Shown here piece by piece: positions 42,514-54,905 of a stretch of 64,000 nt of DNA. The stretch's first letter is position 1; each line of letters begins with the position of its first letter. A program made the position numbers and the translations under genes. The notes beneath the pieces were generated by a model. That model saw only the letters and a program-made list of their open reading frames with translations, searched no databases and had not been told where the DNA came from. Origin of the DNA: Eutreptiella sp. 'Long Island Sound 2002' (lineage: Eukaryota; Euglenozoa; Euglenophyceae; Eutreptiales; Eutreptiaceae); NCBI GenBank assembly GCA_964036045.1, contig OZ038395.1:4355753-4419752 (forward strand). The letters are read 5' to 3'.

Positions 42514-43953
42514 TCGGCCTCACGGGCGGTATAGCATGTGGGAAGAGTACCGTGTCTCAGATGCTGCAGGAGCACGGCGCCATCATCATCGACTGCGACG
42601 AGATTGCGCGGGACGTTGTGGTGCCGGGAACGGATGCCTACAACCGAATCGTGGACTATTTTGGGTCTGAGGTGGTGCAGGCGGACCGGACACTGGACCG
42701 CGCCAAGTTGGGGGAGATGGTGTTTGGATCGCCCATGAAACGGAAGGCACTCAATTCCATCACAAGTCAGCCCATTTTCTGGGCCGTCATCCGGAGGATC
42801 TTCCACGAAATGTATGTGTGCCACACCCAAAAGCGGTCTGCAGGCTGTGAATGCGCTGCTACCCCACCACAGCACCGACGTGCCCATGGACAGATTGGAT
42901 AGGAGGGTGGCGTTGGGCTTTGGAGCAGGCCATTGCTTAGTGGCAACCCCCTCACACCACCCACGGGCAGGGATGTAGTAGAACCGCCAACAACTATAGG
43001 AGGACCCCCCCCCCTGGACCGCCCCCCCCCCCCTGGAACGATGTGCCACAGGCCACGGACGCAGCATGCCCTACGTCACTGCCATGATATGATCTGCCTT
43101 GTTCTGCTCAATCCTGCCGTGGCCTGGCCAGCAGTGTCTATCTATGGTGTGTTACAGTGGTCTATGCCATTGGGACACGGCATGAAAGCGTCCTGCGCCG
43201 ACAATGGGCCATGCGTTGTCGATTCCTAAGAGCAGGCCCCGTTACGTCCACCCGGGGATGAGCACGGCGTTTATGATGGTCGTCTTCTCGAAGCCGTTCA
43301 CACGGTCCTACGGATGTCAATATGGTTGTCTTCAACGCTACAAGATGTCCAAACCACCTTGTTTGATGCCCATTTCGATGGCCTACCCTCCACGCAAGTG
43401 CAAGCAATTCCGCGAAGCTCACAGTGTCTTGTTTGTGTGCCATGTGGGAATCACGGCGTGCCGAGAGCACAGTGAACGGTGCCACACAAGGACAGGGGAA
43501 CGGCCCTTCGTTTGTGCTCCTCGTCGCCAAAGCATTCCCCCTCCACGTGCATTTTCCAGGTTCATCGCACGGTCCGATGTCGTGATTCTGGATGCGCCCT
43601 TGTTATTTGAAACCAAAGTCTTCTGCTACCTCATCAAATTCTCGGTGGTGGTGTACGTGAAGCCTCAGATCCAACTGCAGCGGCTGATGGCCCGCAATGG
43701 CTACTCCAGCCCAGAGGCCCAGCAGCGCATCAATAGTCAGATGCCATTGGATGACAAGGTGCGACAGGCCCGGTACGTCATAGACAACTCCGGGGAAAAG
43801 GACGAGCTGCGCTGTCAAGTGGACACGTTGTACGCCAAGTTCCGGGAGTCGTGGCCGACAGGGACCCACACGTTGATTTTCTGTTTCACGTCGCTGGCAG
43901 TCATTGTGGGCATCCGCCCGTTGTTGACCACGATCTTTGCGCCCCGTGTCTGA
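42504..43953 (+). CDS. DCAKD: Dephospho-CoA kinase
   Basis: CDS join(42504..42811, 43560..43953), 233 residues. It phosphorylates the 3' hydroxyl of dephospho-CoA with ATP, the last step of coenzyme A synthesis. The Walker A loop GLTGGIACGKST is at residues 5-16, followed by the DCDEIARDVV segment (family DxDxxAR). The conserved ILDAPLLFET is at 112-121, then VVVYVKPQIQLQRLMARN, RINSQMPLDDKVRQARYVI and DNSGE. The intron 42812-43559 (GTATGT ... TTTTCCAG) splits the Met codon before FIARSDVV and joins in phase. The length equals the single-domain eukaryotic type (about 231 residues), and a C-terminal hydrophobic stretch (about 206-225) could anchor it to a membrane, as proposed for DCAKD. No frameshift or missing catalytic residue is seen. 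Confidence 0.95.
42968..43034 (+). mobile_element. Fragment of hAT-like MITE family C in the DCAKD intron
   Basis: CAGGGATGTAGTAGAACCGC followed by short text and two C runs. Only the left terminus is recognisable. Confidence 0.45.
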
Positions 43954-46440
43954 CACAGGGCCCCTTTTAACAACTCAGCACCACTGAGGGGGGGAGGGGG
44001 AGTCCCCCCCCCCTCGAGACCCACCACCCCTCCCCCTCCCCTTAAAAGATTGCGCCAAATTTTCTTCCGGGCCTTCGGGATCAATCAGTTCAGCCCAGAA
44101 ATTTTCTTCGACGCCTCTAAAACACAGCACCACCGGGGGGGGGGGGGCAAAAGGAGCCTGACGCCCGCGGAGCCCCTGGGAGGGGCAGGGGCGACGGCAG
44201 TGTGGGGCCAACCAACAGCCCAGTCCCAATAGTCCCGGACTGTCAAGGCACGACCCATCTGTTGCGTGCCTGTGGCCCCCGCGAGGGGCTGCCGCGGAGG
44301 GGCCAAGCGAGAGGGGCCGCCATACACAAGAGGTCACCAAAGTCAGGCCACGGGTGCAGGCGGTTTGGGGTCAGGAGGGGGCCCATTCGGTGCCCAGCCG
44401 GTGCGTCCGACCCGCTGGCACATGCTGTTCTCCCTCCTCAAAATGACCCCCAGGCGCACCGGCGTCCGGGGCCTCAACAGATGAGTGCCCCCCTCAAAAT
44501 GATGAGGCGCGCGCTGGACAGGGACGCGGTGCGTCCTGCGGTCCCGGCGACCTGCTGGAGGGCCGCGCTGGTCCCTCTGGGGGGCGATCGGTGCAGGGCG
44601 CGCACGGAGCGACCGGCCTTCGCGTGCCACGGTGGAGCACATGCGACACTTGGAGGCGCACTGCCAGAGCGCGGCGCCTGGGGCGGCCGAGGGCCGCACG
44701 CCGCGAGGCGTCCCCCGACGACCACCTGGCGCAACCCGGAGGTGGAGATGGTGCGGATCCACGTCGACGCGGGATACACACTTCTTCTTTTTGGGATACA
44801 ACAAATAAAGTGTGAAGGAGGCTCCGGCACGGAGCAACAGAACCGTTGGTTCTCGTTTTACGCCCTGTCCTACCACCCTCGGGTTTTCGGTCCCATTCCT
44901 TTGGATGCGCAATTTTGTTGCCGACCCACCCATCGCGATCAGTGGCCCACCAATCGCGATCAGTGGCCAGGCAGCTTGACCGCCGAATGCTGATGGTTGA
45001 CCAGCCAACCACTGCGGGTGGCCAGCCAGCCCCGCTGCTGTTGCAACCCCTTTTGTTTTTCCAGCCTGGCCGTCCCCCCCCCCCCCCGCGAAGGAATGTC
45101 CCTACCGTAGTTGAGGATCGTGAGCCCTCCCAAAGCCTGCCCAACCCCCGTGAACCACCTGCAAAGGTGGTTCCCGGCCTCCTTGTCCCTGAACCTGGAG
45201 GTGGGGGGGGGGGGCTAGAGCCTCGGGAAGGGGGGAGGAACCGGAATGCCTGTGCCCTGATGGGGAGTGTGGCAGCATGGCGCTGCACGGTGGCGGCCGG
45301 TGCCACGCGGTGGCGGCTGCCGTCTGAGGAGGTGGACGGCAGAGGCCGCCCCCTGTGCCCGAGCACCCCCAGCAGTCATTGCCTCTGTCGCCCCGGTGGC
45401 AGCTCCTTGTCTGTTGGCGGCAGGCGCTGGGACTCGGAATAATGGGAAATTTGTGCCAAATTGTCCCACTTTTCTCCGATTTTCCTCGTGTTCCCTATCA
45501 ATTGCACACATTTTTTCTGCACCCCCCACAATGTATTTTTGGCAATTTCCCACGATTCCCCATTCCCCCCGTTTTCCCCCGTTTCCCCCCGTTTTCCCCC
45601 ACTTTTCCCCGTCCCCCCCCCCCCCCCGTTATTCCATTTTGCTATCCTGGGGACCTTGCACCGCCAGTTTCGGGAGCCCGCCGCGCCGGCCGCGATTCCG
45701 TCACCCGAGGCGCTGTGAGCCACGCCTGCCGCGCTGCGGCTCTTGCCCATTCCACCGCCAGGTCAAAGCAGCGCCCCTCAACAATCTGTCAGGGCCTTCA
45801 AATACCCGCAGCAGCCTTCACCGACCTTCAACAGCTCTGCCGGCAGCCACGGGCAGAAAGCTTGATGGGGCCAGGCATACTGTCGCACGGGGGACGAGTG
45901 CGTGTCCACCTCCCACCGCCCACCCCAGCAGGGGTGCAGTCCCCCCCCCCCCCCCCCGAGGCCTTGTGCCAACCCCCCCCCCCTTCGGACTGGGGAGGGG
46001 CTCGACGGTGGGGTTGATGGACGCTTCTGGGTCCATCGTTGCGCTGAGTAGAGCGACTGGTGCAGGGGAGAGACAGCGCCCCCCCCCCCCCCTCCCCTAA
46101 AGCAGGGCGATAGGCATGACCCATCCACCCTCCTCTCTTCCCCACAGCCTGCGAGGCAATACGCATGACTGTCAGGCACAAGCTTCAGCCAGCCTCTAAC
46201 CTGCTAACCCCCTCCCTTCCCCTTCGCACAAGCGCCCAGGACCTTAATAGGCTTCGCTGGGCAACAACGCCATGGGTGAGTGCACGTGGCTAGAACAGCC
46301 GGGTGGCCGGGACGGCGGGGGGCTGAGGGGTGATGCCCTCTCAGTTGACAGGGCGACCAGCCACCGCTAACCGCTAACACCGCTAACCTGCATGACAGGC
46401 AGTGGAACCCCCCGACGCAGCGCCAGCCTGTTTGACCATC
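43954..46440. other. GC-rich stretch without a supported gene
   Basis: A plus-strand frame at about 44487-44816 (ending near GATACAACAAATAAA, a possible polyadenylation signal) reads partly like coding sequence, but two frames compete and no splice sites settle it. The segment 45440-45640 is a pyrimidine-rich tract of TTTCCCCC repeats. Confidence 0.5.
43964..44146 (+). repeat. Dispersed repeat family H, copy 1
   Basis: Begins CCTTTTAACAACTCAGCACC and includes a GCGCCAAATTTTCTTC segment. An inverted relative lies at 51225-51334 and another at 50488-50625. It starts 11 bp after the DCAKD stop codon. Confidence 0.6.
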
Positions 46441-46462
46441 ATCGGAACTCCCTGATTAAAGG

Positions 46463-46476
46463 GACACACAAACACA

Positions 46477-46532
<56 letters not shown>
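46463..46532. repeat. (CA)n microsatellite
   Basis: About 70 bp, with a shorter tract at 46609-46632. Around both the text GTGATGTATG(T/A)TAGCGAACGC is repeated (46558 and 46841), so a segment including a (CA)n tract was duplicated. Confidence 0.9.
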
Positions 46533-46888
46533 GCAGTGCGAACAGTGCTGTAGAGAGGTGATGTATGTTAGCGAACGCTATGGAGTTTGTTGAAATGATT
46601 GGGCGTCACACACACACACACACACACACACATCGCGTCGGCTGATCCATCGCCGTGTGCTGTCGCAGGCTCGTCTAGACGGGGCCCTGCACAGGGGTCG
46701 GCGCATGGGCATTCGGGGATGCAGGGTGTGGTAGGCGCATGAAGGCTGTACACAGTCTTTGTGTCGTGCTGAGAAGGAGGAAAGGCCGCTTGGGGCAGAA
46801 AATCCAAACATTGCTGCAGTGCGGACATTGCTGTAGAGAGGTGATGTATGATAGCGAACGCAGTGGATTTTGCCGAAAATGATGGGCG

Positions 46889-47622
<734 letters not shown>

Positions 47623-48356
47623 GTGGTCAGAGAAAGAGAAGGCGGCAATGTGCCCACAACAGGACCTAGGACCTGGTGGACAAATGGGGCATGGAGGATG
47701 CGTGGCCACTTACGCTAACCCTGACCAGGAATATTTGTGGTTCATCCATTTCCAAGCCATGACCTCTGAAGATACCCCATTCAGATATTGATCTTTGTGT
47801 GGACCCCGTGCAAGCTAGCCTTGTCTATGCACACCCTATGCAGATGGCTGCTCTAGTCATTCGTGCCCAACTGTTTCAGCATTGGCACTGGTATTGGTTC
47901 CCAATGAGGCAGTTTGTATGCCGTTGAGCTCTTTTTCCCGAAAGATTGCCCGTGGAGTCCACAGCCACGAATGACACTCTTGTTTGGTGTGGCCCCGAGA
48001 CGCAAGGGATACACAGCCACAACCCACCCCACTATTCTTGTTTCCCCTTGACTGATCAGAGGGCACGATTTACGGGAGCGGAGCCTCAACGGAGAAACAG
48101 AAATGGCCAGCACCCACATTGCAGACTAGAGTTGATGATGACGGGAGAATGATGGGAGTGCCACAATAATGCGGGAAAGGGCCCTGAGGAATGTCGCCGG
48201 AGTGGAACCCGTCGCTAGTGGCACCCGCCAGAGGGACCTCATAACTTTGGGGTCAGGGTGTCGCTTGGACAAAGGGGGGGAGAGGGTGAACTCTGCAGAG
48301 CCCCAAAGTGGACCCGATAGACCGCGCACCGTGCGGTACCAGCCAAGCCAGGAGTA

Positions 48357-48598
48357 ACGACATTAGTCGTGGCTGAAAATCACATCAAAACAAACAGCAG
48401 TGGGTTGCAGTAGCAAGCATCATGCAGTTATGAGCAGGAGGACTCATCCCAAACATGATACAGCCCCTGTTTCTCTCTACAATTGGCACACAATCACGTT
48501 CTGCTAAGTTTCTGACCACAAAAAATGTCGTCAGAAAAACGACCGTCAGACCAGGTCCAGGTGCTTAGACAAGGCGGTGCTTCCGCAAGGGGGGGGGG
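48357..48598 (-). mobile_element. MITE family F, inverted diverged copy
   Basis: The right end GTGCTTAGACAAGG, a GCTTCCGCAAGG-G run and then TA match the left end of family F in reverse. The interior GGCTGAAAATCACATCAAAA is the complement of the F interior. Confidence 0.6.
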
Positions 48599-50487
48599 TA
48601 CCCTGCCTTCCCCTTGCGAGGGCGGCACTCACGTCCCAAAATTGGATGGAGACAACACCTACTGTTGCTCTAACAAAGATGTTGCTCTCACAGGGTGTGT
48701 GTGCAATAAATGCTGAAAGAGCATGCCAGTTGGTACTCTTGCAAGGGGGTTACTAGCCTGAGAGCCAGTGCGCTTTCTGTTTGTTTTCCGCTTCTTCTGC
48801 TGAATCAGAACCTCAGCAGTCTTCAGGCATTTGACTTCGCTCTGTGCTGTGTGCGGTGGCGTGTGTGTGTGCGTGTGGGGGGGGGGGGTCGCCAGATTAG
48901 AGAGGAAGGCCTGCAGGGGTCTACGGGCTGCCTGCTTTGAAAAAAAGTGTGTGTGTGTGATGGTGGTGTGGGGGGGCACTGTCTGATCAACTTGCCAGCA
49001 TGCTCTGTTTCGGGGCAGGCAGAATAACATTAGGGTATCTCATACAACTTTCCTATGCTCCACCGTGCAGCATCACATGAAGCCCTTTTCACATGGTGAC
49101 AATGGTGACAATGTCACATGGTGACACACTGAGCACAAGGAGGCCACAAAGCAAAACCGGAAGAGGTGGAACGCATGCCCCGTCCTTTGTCCTGGCAGCA
49201 TGTCCTGGGTGTGCGTCCACACCGCATACACCGGGTGGCATGTGCTGCACTATTTGTGTGTATACAACATACCCAAAGAAGGATGATCCACATACCACTC
49301 GGCACCATGTTTTAGAACACAATTTTTTTCCGTGTTCCGGCGCTACGCGTGTGCAGCAGCCCGCAAGAAGGGTGTGTAAAACAACCCTCGTAAGCCATGT
49401 GAAACGAGGAGAGCCGGAAGTCTCTCCACCCCTTTGGGGAGGGGAGTTGCACGCGCCTTCCATACTGCCGCTCGGTGCAAGGGGGCCTGGTGCTGACATG
49501 CAAACATGGGACTTGAAGGCCCGTGTCTCCACCCGCTCATTCCCCACAATGCCCCCTCAGTCCCATCATATAGTCGCATCTTGGGGCCAAATTTGCGGGG
49601 GCACCTCCGGCGTACCCTATGTACCCCCGGCCCCTTTGTACTCCCCCCCCTATTGTCAGGCCGGTCCCCCCATGGGGGGAGGGGGATTGCATCACACAAT
49701 GTTGGGGGAATGTTTGCCCGGTGCGCGCCCGGCGCATGCCCGGCACGCTACCTCTGTATCAAGTATCTTATCTCTAGCCCCAAGGTTATCCTCACCTTGG
49801 GAAGTCCCCCAAGTAGACCACACTAGACCGCAAACCTTCTCTGCAAAGCACGTTGCATGAGCCCAAAATATGAGAATGCAACAACACAAAATGTCACTCC
49901 CACCACTTCCAACCACCACCCTTGCCATCGTCATAAACTGGGTGCAAAGGATGGGCCAAATTCTTAGACACGGCGAGAAGGTACTCCAAATTGTTTGGTG
50001 AGGTGGGGGCAAAAACAGGCACGGGTGGGGAATGGTCAAAAAAAGATGCCCGGCGCGCCAATGCTGCCCCGTTAGCACTAAAACAGCAACAGTTCCAATT
50101 TAACCTCAAGAAGATTTTTCTTCGTGGCCTTCGGTGCCTAGTATTTCCCATGCTTTTTTGTCGAAGTGACTGTCCCCCACATTTGGGGGCGGGGGGGTCT
50201 CTCAAAACACGGCCCTCGGCACTGCGATGCAATGTCCAAGGGCCACGCTCCCTTTCATGGGATGCTCCGCTCAGGTACACAATCCACCACCCTCACTCTT
50301 GGATTTGGCGGTGGACGCTTCATCGGAGGCTGCCATGTCTGCCGCAAGCCTCTGTCCCTTTCCGGGGCCTGCACAGACGGGGTGGCGATGGGGTGCCACC
50401 CCCAGTGCGCGGGAGGTGCACCACGTTCTCCATATCTTTGAGGGCTATTGCCGCCGCAGCATCATGTGTAGGCAGGGCGGGGGTGGG

Positions 50488-50625
50488 GGGTCTCCTTTTA
50501 AAGGGGGGCTGGGTCAATGGGGGGGGGGGGGTTCCCGCCCCCAGTGGTGGTGAGGTTTTAGAGGCAAAAGAAATTTTTTGGTTTCAACTAATTGGCGCCA
50601 AAGGCGCCAGAAAAAATTGTTGATT
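50488..50625 (+). repeat. Dispersed repeat family H, copy 2
   Basis: CCTTTTAAAGGGGGG, CCCAGTGGTGGTGAGG and the ATTGGCGCCAAAGGCGCCAG palindrome. Confidence 0.5.
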
Positions 50626-50771
50626 GACCAAGTGGGCGCGGGTGCACTGTGCGCACACGGTGCACACCGTTTTGGGCAATTTCACCCCCCAAACGGACCC
50701 TCACAGAAATTGGCACCGAGAAAACAGCCGGGGAATGGGTGTCTCATCAGTCTCTTGTAGTCTGACTTGAA

Positions 50772-51032
50772 TCAGGATGACACCTGGATTGTACACAGCA
50801 AACTGAATGATGTACAACATCTAGGGAATATATAAGGAATCCATGTGCCCTGTCCGCCTTCATTGATTGAATCAGTCGGCGGGGCATCCAACACTCCAAG
50901 ATGATGATTTCCATCTTCAAGCAAGCTATCGTATGTGTAGGTAATCACCAGGGTGTTGCGAGGGGCCCAGAATAATAGCAAGAACCCGCTCATTTGCACT
51001 GCTGCAGTTGTAGAAGACATGGGTACTGGCAC
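50772..51032 (-). pseudogene. Protein-like minus-strand fragment
   Basis: Reads FLLLFWAPRNTLVITYTYDS, then a Gly/Asp-rich part. There are no partner exons and no family recognised. Confidence 0.2.
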
Positions 51033-51224
51033 AAACCCAAGACAATGACATTGTGTTGCTAAGCTATGGACCAGGGAATAGCTTGTACAATGCAGTCCTT
51101 AAGGCATGTAGGGTGAAATGGGGTACCAGCTCAGCATCACAGCACCTCATGGGGCAACAACAAAGCAGAACAATGGTGTCAGGTGAATTATCAGAAAAAA
51201 GGCGCATGGTGAGTGCATGGTGCG

Positions 51225-51334
51225 TGCCCCCCAAAGGCCTAGAAGAAAATTTGGCCCAATCTTTCAAGGGGGGGGGTCCTAGGGGGTGTGTGTGGGACCC
51301 CCGCCCCCAAGTGGTGCCGAGTAGTTAAAAGGAG
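51225..51334 (-). repeat. Dispersed repeat family H, inverted copy 3
   Basis: Ends CAAGTGGTGCCGAGTAGTTA plus AAAGG, the reverse of copy 1's start, and carries GAAGAAAATTTGGCCCAATC. Confidence 0.55.
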
Positions 51335-51540
51335 CGAGGTCTATCAAGCTTGTGGTAAGGAGTACATGCCCTTGCAATACCCTGGAGGCTGATTCAGGGT
51401 TTTGGTTGCACATGATTCCATCGTTTTGAGAACCGTGCATTGGACTTAGACCGCCATGTGGCGTCCCTGGGTCTCAACCGCGATTCGTTTCACCATGTAC
51501 GCCCCCCCCCCCAAAAAAGAAAAGTGGTCAAAGGAGCATC

Positions 51541-51680
51541 CGCATGACATCAGCATCAGCACCAGCTTCAGCACTAGCACCAATACAAGCTACAGCACCA
51601 GCACCAGCCCTAGCACCAGCACTAGCACTAGCACTCGCACTAGCATTAATACCAGCACCAGCACCAGCACTAGCTCCAGG
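51541..51680. repeat. Trinucleotide/hexanucleotide repeat AGCACY
   Basis: Imperfect AGCACC and AGCACT units over 140 bp; open frames read as Ser-Thr or Ala-Gly repeats. Confidence 0.85.
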
Positions 51681-51793
51681 CAGGCTCACAATAGAACGGC
51701 CGACAACCATATGAGGAGGGTCCCGCCCCCCCTCGACCCCCCCCCCCCCCCCACCACCAAAAGCCACCTGGAGTGGTACTGAACTGGTCTGCG

Positions 51794-51993
51794 NNNNNNN
51801 NNNNNNNNNNNNNNNNNNNNNNNNNNNNNNNNNNNNNNNNNNNNNNNNNNNNNNNNNNNNNNNNNNNNNNNNNNNNNNNNNNNNNNNNNNNNNNNNNNNN
51901 NNNNNNNNNNNNNNNNNNNNNNNNNNNNNNNNNNNNNNNNNNNNNNNNNNNNNNNNNNNNNNNNNNNNNNNNNNNNNNNNNNNNNNNNNNNNN
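51794..51993. other. Assembly gap, 200 N
   Basis: Exactly 200 undetermined bases, probably a fixed-size scaffold placeholder. Sequence on either side may not be contiguous at this scale. Confidence 0.99.
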
Positions 51994-53360
51994 CGAGAGG
52001 AGATACCGCCGTGCCTGTATGTGTAGGCGCGCGTGCCGTGGGGGGTCCTTGGGGGGGGGGGGGAGGCTTGCGCTGGAAGCAGAGGGGAAGGGCACCCCTT
52101 CCCCCCGCCCTGAGGGCCCTGCCGGCTTCCGGATGGGAAGCCCCGCAGGCCCTCGGTCCTCGTCTTTTGCGACCACGAAAGACCCGTAGAGCCCCAGTTC
52201 GGGCCCCCGCCCGCCCGGGCGCACCCGTGGCAGGGCTGGTCGAGTGGCTGGCAATGGGTGGGTCACGGGTCCTCCTCCTCCTCCTTCCCCTCCTCCTCCC
52301 CCTCCCCGTCCTCCCTGTGGGGCCCTGTCAGCCCTGCCAAACACTCCCGGCCCAACGGCCCAACAGTGTTCACACGGTTTGCCAGCACTCGCCCCCCAAC
52401 CGCTTTTCCAACCGCCCGCATCCACTTGTACGACCACCGTCAAACCTGCGTTCTAAACCCCTCCGGAGGGGGGGGGGGCGGGGGGGGGGGGGGGAGACAG
52501 GTATGGCTGGTGTTGTCGCGCCGCCTCGAGCACTTCGCTTGCCACTGCTGCCGCATGAGGCCGGTGGGGCCACTGCCGCGCAGCGGACGAAACTATCGTT
52601 TGCCGCTTCCCGCGAGCGGTGGTTTCGGTGAGGCATCCCGGCACTGTCCTGCCATACCGGTCCAGTGATTATCATTGTGTTTGTTGGGTGCGGCGAGACA
52701 GCCCACTGCAATGATTGTATTGGAGTTGCGGCAAGTCTGTGCCCGAAACAGTGTACTTACGCGTTGCCCCCCACATCCGCCCCCCGCGGGACATGCCGTG
52801 TTGTCGCATGGTGGCAGCCACGGGGCGTGCTGGGCCCAACGTGTGGCCGCTTGGGGGGGGGGAGGGCGGGCGGCCTTGCACGGCAGAGGGGGATGACAGG
52901 GCGCCCCACTGCGGATGATGGGGGGGGGGGGGATGGCACTGGGGGGTACCAACGGGGAGGGGGGAGGGGCAGGGATGTATTAGAAGGGAAGGGACCTCAG
53001 AGGCGGCTCCAGAAGCGGTCAGATGGGCGGTTGGAGGAGGTTGCCAAAGCGGCTGGGGGCGGTTACTGTCAGCTACAAAAGCTATTGAAGCTGGCACTTG
53101 CCGTCAGGGGGACGTTGGCTGGGCACAGGCCGGGCGGCATGGAGGGGGGATGGGGGTACCTCCCCCCCTTCCATTGCATCCCTGGGAGGGGGTTGGCTTG
53201 TGCTTGAAGGGGGGGGGGGGCACCCTCCACCGCTCTTTGGCGCGACGTTCAGCCCTGCCAGTCACTTCGGTCCGCTCCCAACGGCCCTGCAACCGGTTCG
53301 TACCCGCCAGACGCTGCCTCCCAACCGCTGTTCTAACCGCCAGTAACCGCCTCAGAGGCT
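51994..53360. other. GC-rich stretch with a family B element
   Basis: Apart from the element at 52970 I see no gene. Two segments (52320-52445 and 53225-53350) share CAGCCCTGCCA, CCCAACGGCCC and CCCAACCGC text and may be diverged copies of one repeat. Confidence 0.5.
52970..53184 (+). mobile_element. hAT-like MITE family B, copy 4
   Basis: Starts CAGGGATGTATTAGAAGGGA and ends TTCCATTGCATCCCTG. Inner motifs as in the TerD intron, opposite orientation. Flanks GGGAGGGG and GGAGGGGG agree with a duplication only after a one-base shift in a G-rich context. Confidence 0.85.
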
Positions 53361-53879
53361 ATGGCGCGACCACGTGCGGACGTTGCGGAGCGCGACGGGG
53401 CTGAGCAGGCCGAAGGCAACGCGAGGGCCCCGTTGTACCCGCGGCCCGAGATTCGCCCTTTGGCCCCGGGCGATGCACCCGTGGCACCCTTGGCACAGTC
53501 CGACAGCGCTGGGCCAATGCCGTTCCTTGTACAAGGCACTGCAAAGTACACCACAACCCACAGACCGTTCGCCAGACACACAGCACTGCTCGTCCATGGG
53601 CAGTCCTCCATGCGGGGGGCACCGCCGGGCGAAGGCCAACGGACCTCCTCTTCTGGATTCGAAATACCCTTTGGACTCGTCGTAACGTCGTACATGTCAA
53701 CCGATACCTTTGCGCAGACGTCTCAGTGTCGGTGTGTTCGGATGCCCGTGGGTTCTCTGTGGAGGGCTCCATTTCACGACACAACTGTGCACAGAGTACG
53801 CTGCCCGTTTGCATGTGCGGTGTTCTCATGCTGCTCTGTGCTCCAGCAGTGGTATGGGCCGTGGTATGGGCAGCGGTGA
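53361..53879 (+). CDS. Unassigned open frame
   Basis: An ATG in TATGGC context opens 172 codons; the first 110 look protein-like (RPEIRPLAPGDAPVAPLAQS). It overlaps an open frame on the other strand. No domain or splice evidence. Confidence 0.25.
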   Translation: MARPRADVAERDGAEQAEGNARAPLYPRPEIRPLAPGDAPVAPLAQSDSAGPMPFLVQGTAKYTTTHRPFARHTALLVHGQSSMRGAPPGEGQRTSSSGFEIPFGLVVTSYMSTDTFAQTSQCRCVRMPVGSLWRAPFHDTTVHRVRCPFACAVFSCCSVLQQWYGPWYGQR

Positions 53880-53887
53880 TGCAGTGA

Positions 53888-54058
53888 TTGTGTCCCAGGC
53901 CTACATGATGCACTGCACTTCAATGCCCAAATGCCACCACAGCCTGCCCCAGGCCTACATGCTACATCGTACTTCAATGCCCAAATGCCACCACAGCCTC
54001 TCCCAGGCCTACATGCTACATCGTACTTCAATGCCCAAATGCCACCACAGCCTGCCCC
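53888..54058. repeat. 54-bp tandem repeat, 3 copies
   Basis: Units begin CCCAGGCCTACATG and contain TTCAATGCCCAAATGCCACC. The unit length is a multiple of 3, so an 18-residue repeat would be kept in any frame; one plus frame reads PGLHATSYFNAQMPPQP. Confidence 0.9.
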
Positions 54059-54066
54059 ACACAGTC

Positions 54067-54310
54067 TCATTTCGGGCACTTGCAGGTTGCCACATTGGCT
54101 TCAGGCTTCATACGTGCACAGGTCATGCACATGTACGATTTGGAGTTGATGTTTCGACCGGTTTTACCTTTACCTGCTTTGATTGACATCCTCACACTGT
54201 GCGGACAGTCACGCCAGCCACTTTTGGCAACTGCACACTCCCTTGACCAGGGACCCTTCCGTTTGCGGTACACGATTGCGATCGCATGCGGGATCCCCGT
54301 ACCTTGAGCC
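54067..54310 (-). pseudogene. Cys-rich C-terminal fragment
   Basis: A minus frame reads RKRKGPWSRECAVAKSGWRD, then MCMTCARMKPEANVATCKCP before a stop, with spaced Cys pairs that could bind zinc. Family not recognised. Confidence 0.3.
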
Positions 54311-54384
54311 TCTTTGCCAGCACCGTTTTCAGGCAGGGCATAGCTTCGTGGGCAAAATACCGGACCCAGAGGCCAAAAAGGTTT

Positions 54385-54470
54385 GCGGACCTGAAATATG
54401 CCCCAAGTTTCGGGCCCCTTCAATAAATCTCGCTTTTCCCCTGATGTTTCTGATTTGGGAGGGGGATGGG
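54385..54470 (+). repeat. Dispersed repeat family N, short copy
   Basis: GACCTGAAATATGCCCCAAG, TTTCGGGCCCCTTCAATAAA and TGATTTGGGAGGGG match 54790-54870. Confidence 0.6.
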
Positions 54471-54477
54471 TTGGCAC

Positions 54478-54662
54478 CCGCCGCAACCAGCACAGCCCCA
54501 GTTCGCCAACGACGGGGCTCCGCGAACGCGGAAACGACACCAGCAGGAGCACAGACCGCAGCGACCGACAAAGCGCGGCGACCCGACACAACATGCGAAG
54601 GGAAGAACGGGTGCCTGTCCAGGGCCCCCGCAAAGAAACAGCAACGGAATGTCACACAGGAG
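54478..54662 (+). repeat. Dispersed repeat family A, copy 7
   Basis: Core CGGGGCTCCGCGAACGCGGA and ACATGCGAAGGGAAGAACGG; ends GGAATGTCACACAGGAGG. Same orientation as all other copies. Confidence 0.8.
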
Positions 54663-54779
54663 GTTCCAGATCCCCCCCACAAGCACAAGCCAGCACGCCA
54701 GACAAACGGTACCCTCCCCCCCCCCCCCCGCGCCTTGAAATCGCCCCCGTCACTCCACTGTTTCGCTTGGCAATATCTA

Positions 54780-54905
54780 TTGCGGTGGTTTGTGCACCTG
54801 AAATATGCCTCAAGTTTCGGGCCCCTTCAATAACCTTCGGGCCCCCCGAGAAAACTGTGTCTGATGTGGGGGGTGAGGGGTTGGCCGGGGCTGGCCGGGG
54901 CCCCA
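54780..54905 (+). repeat. Dispersed repeat family N copy
   Basis: ACCTGAAATATGCCTCAAGT, then TCTGATGTGGG and a TGGCCGGGGC duplication. Confidence 0.65.

Noticed and set aside
49093-49857. 255-codon open frame
   Set aside because: An opposing frame is open over the same stretch, the text starts in a short GGTGACAAT tandem, and no domain is visible.
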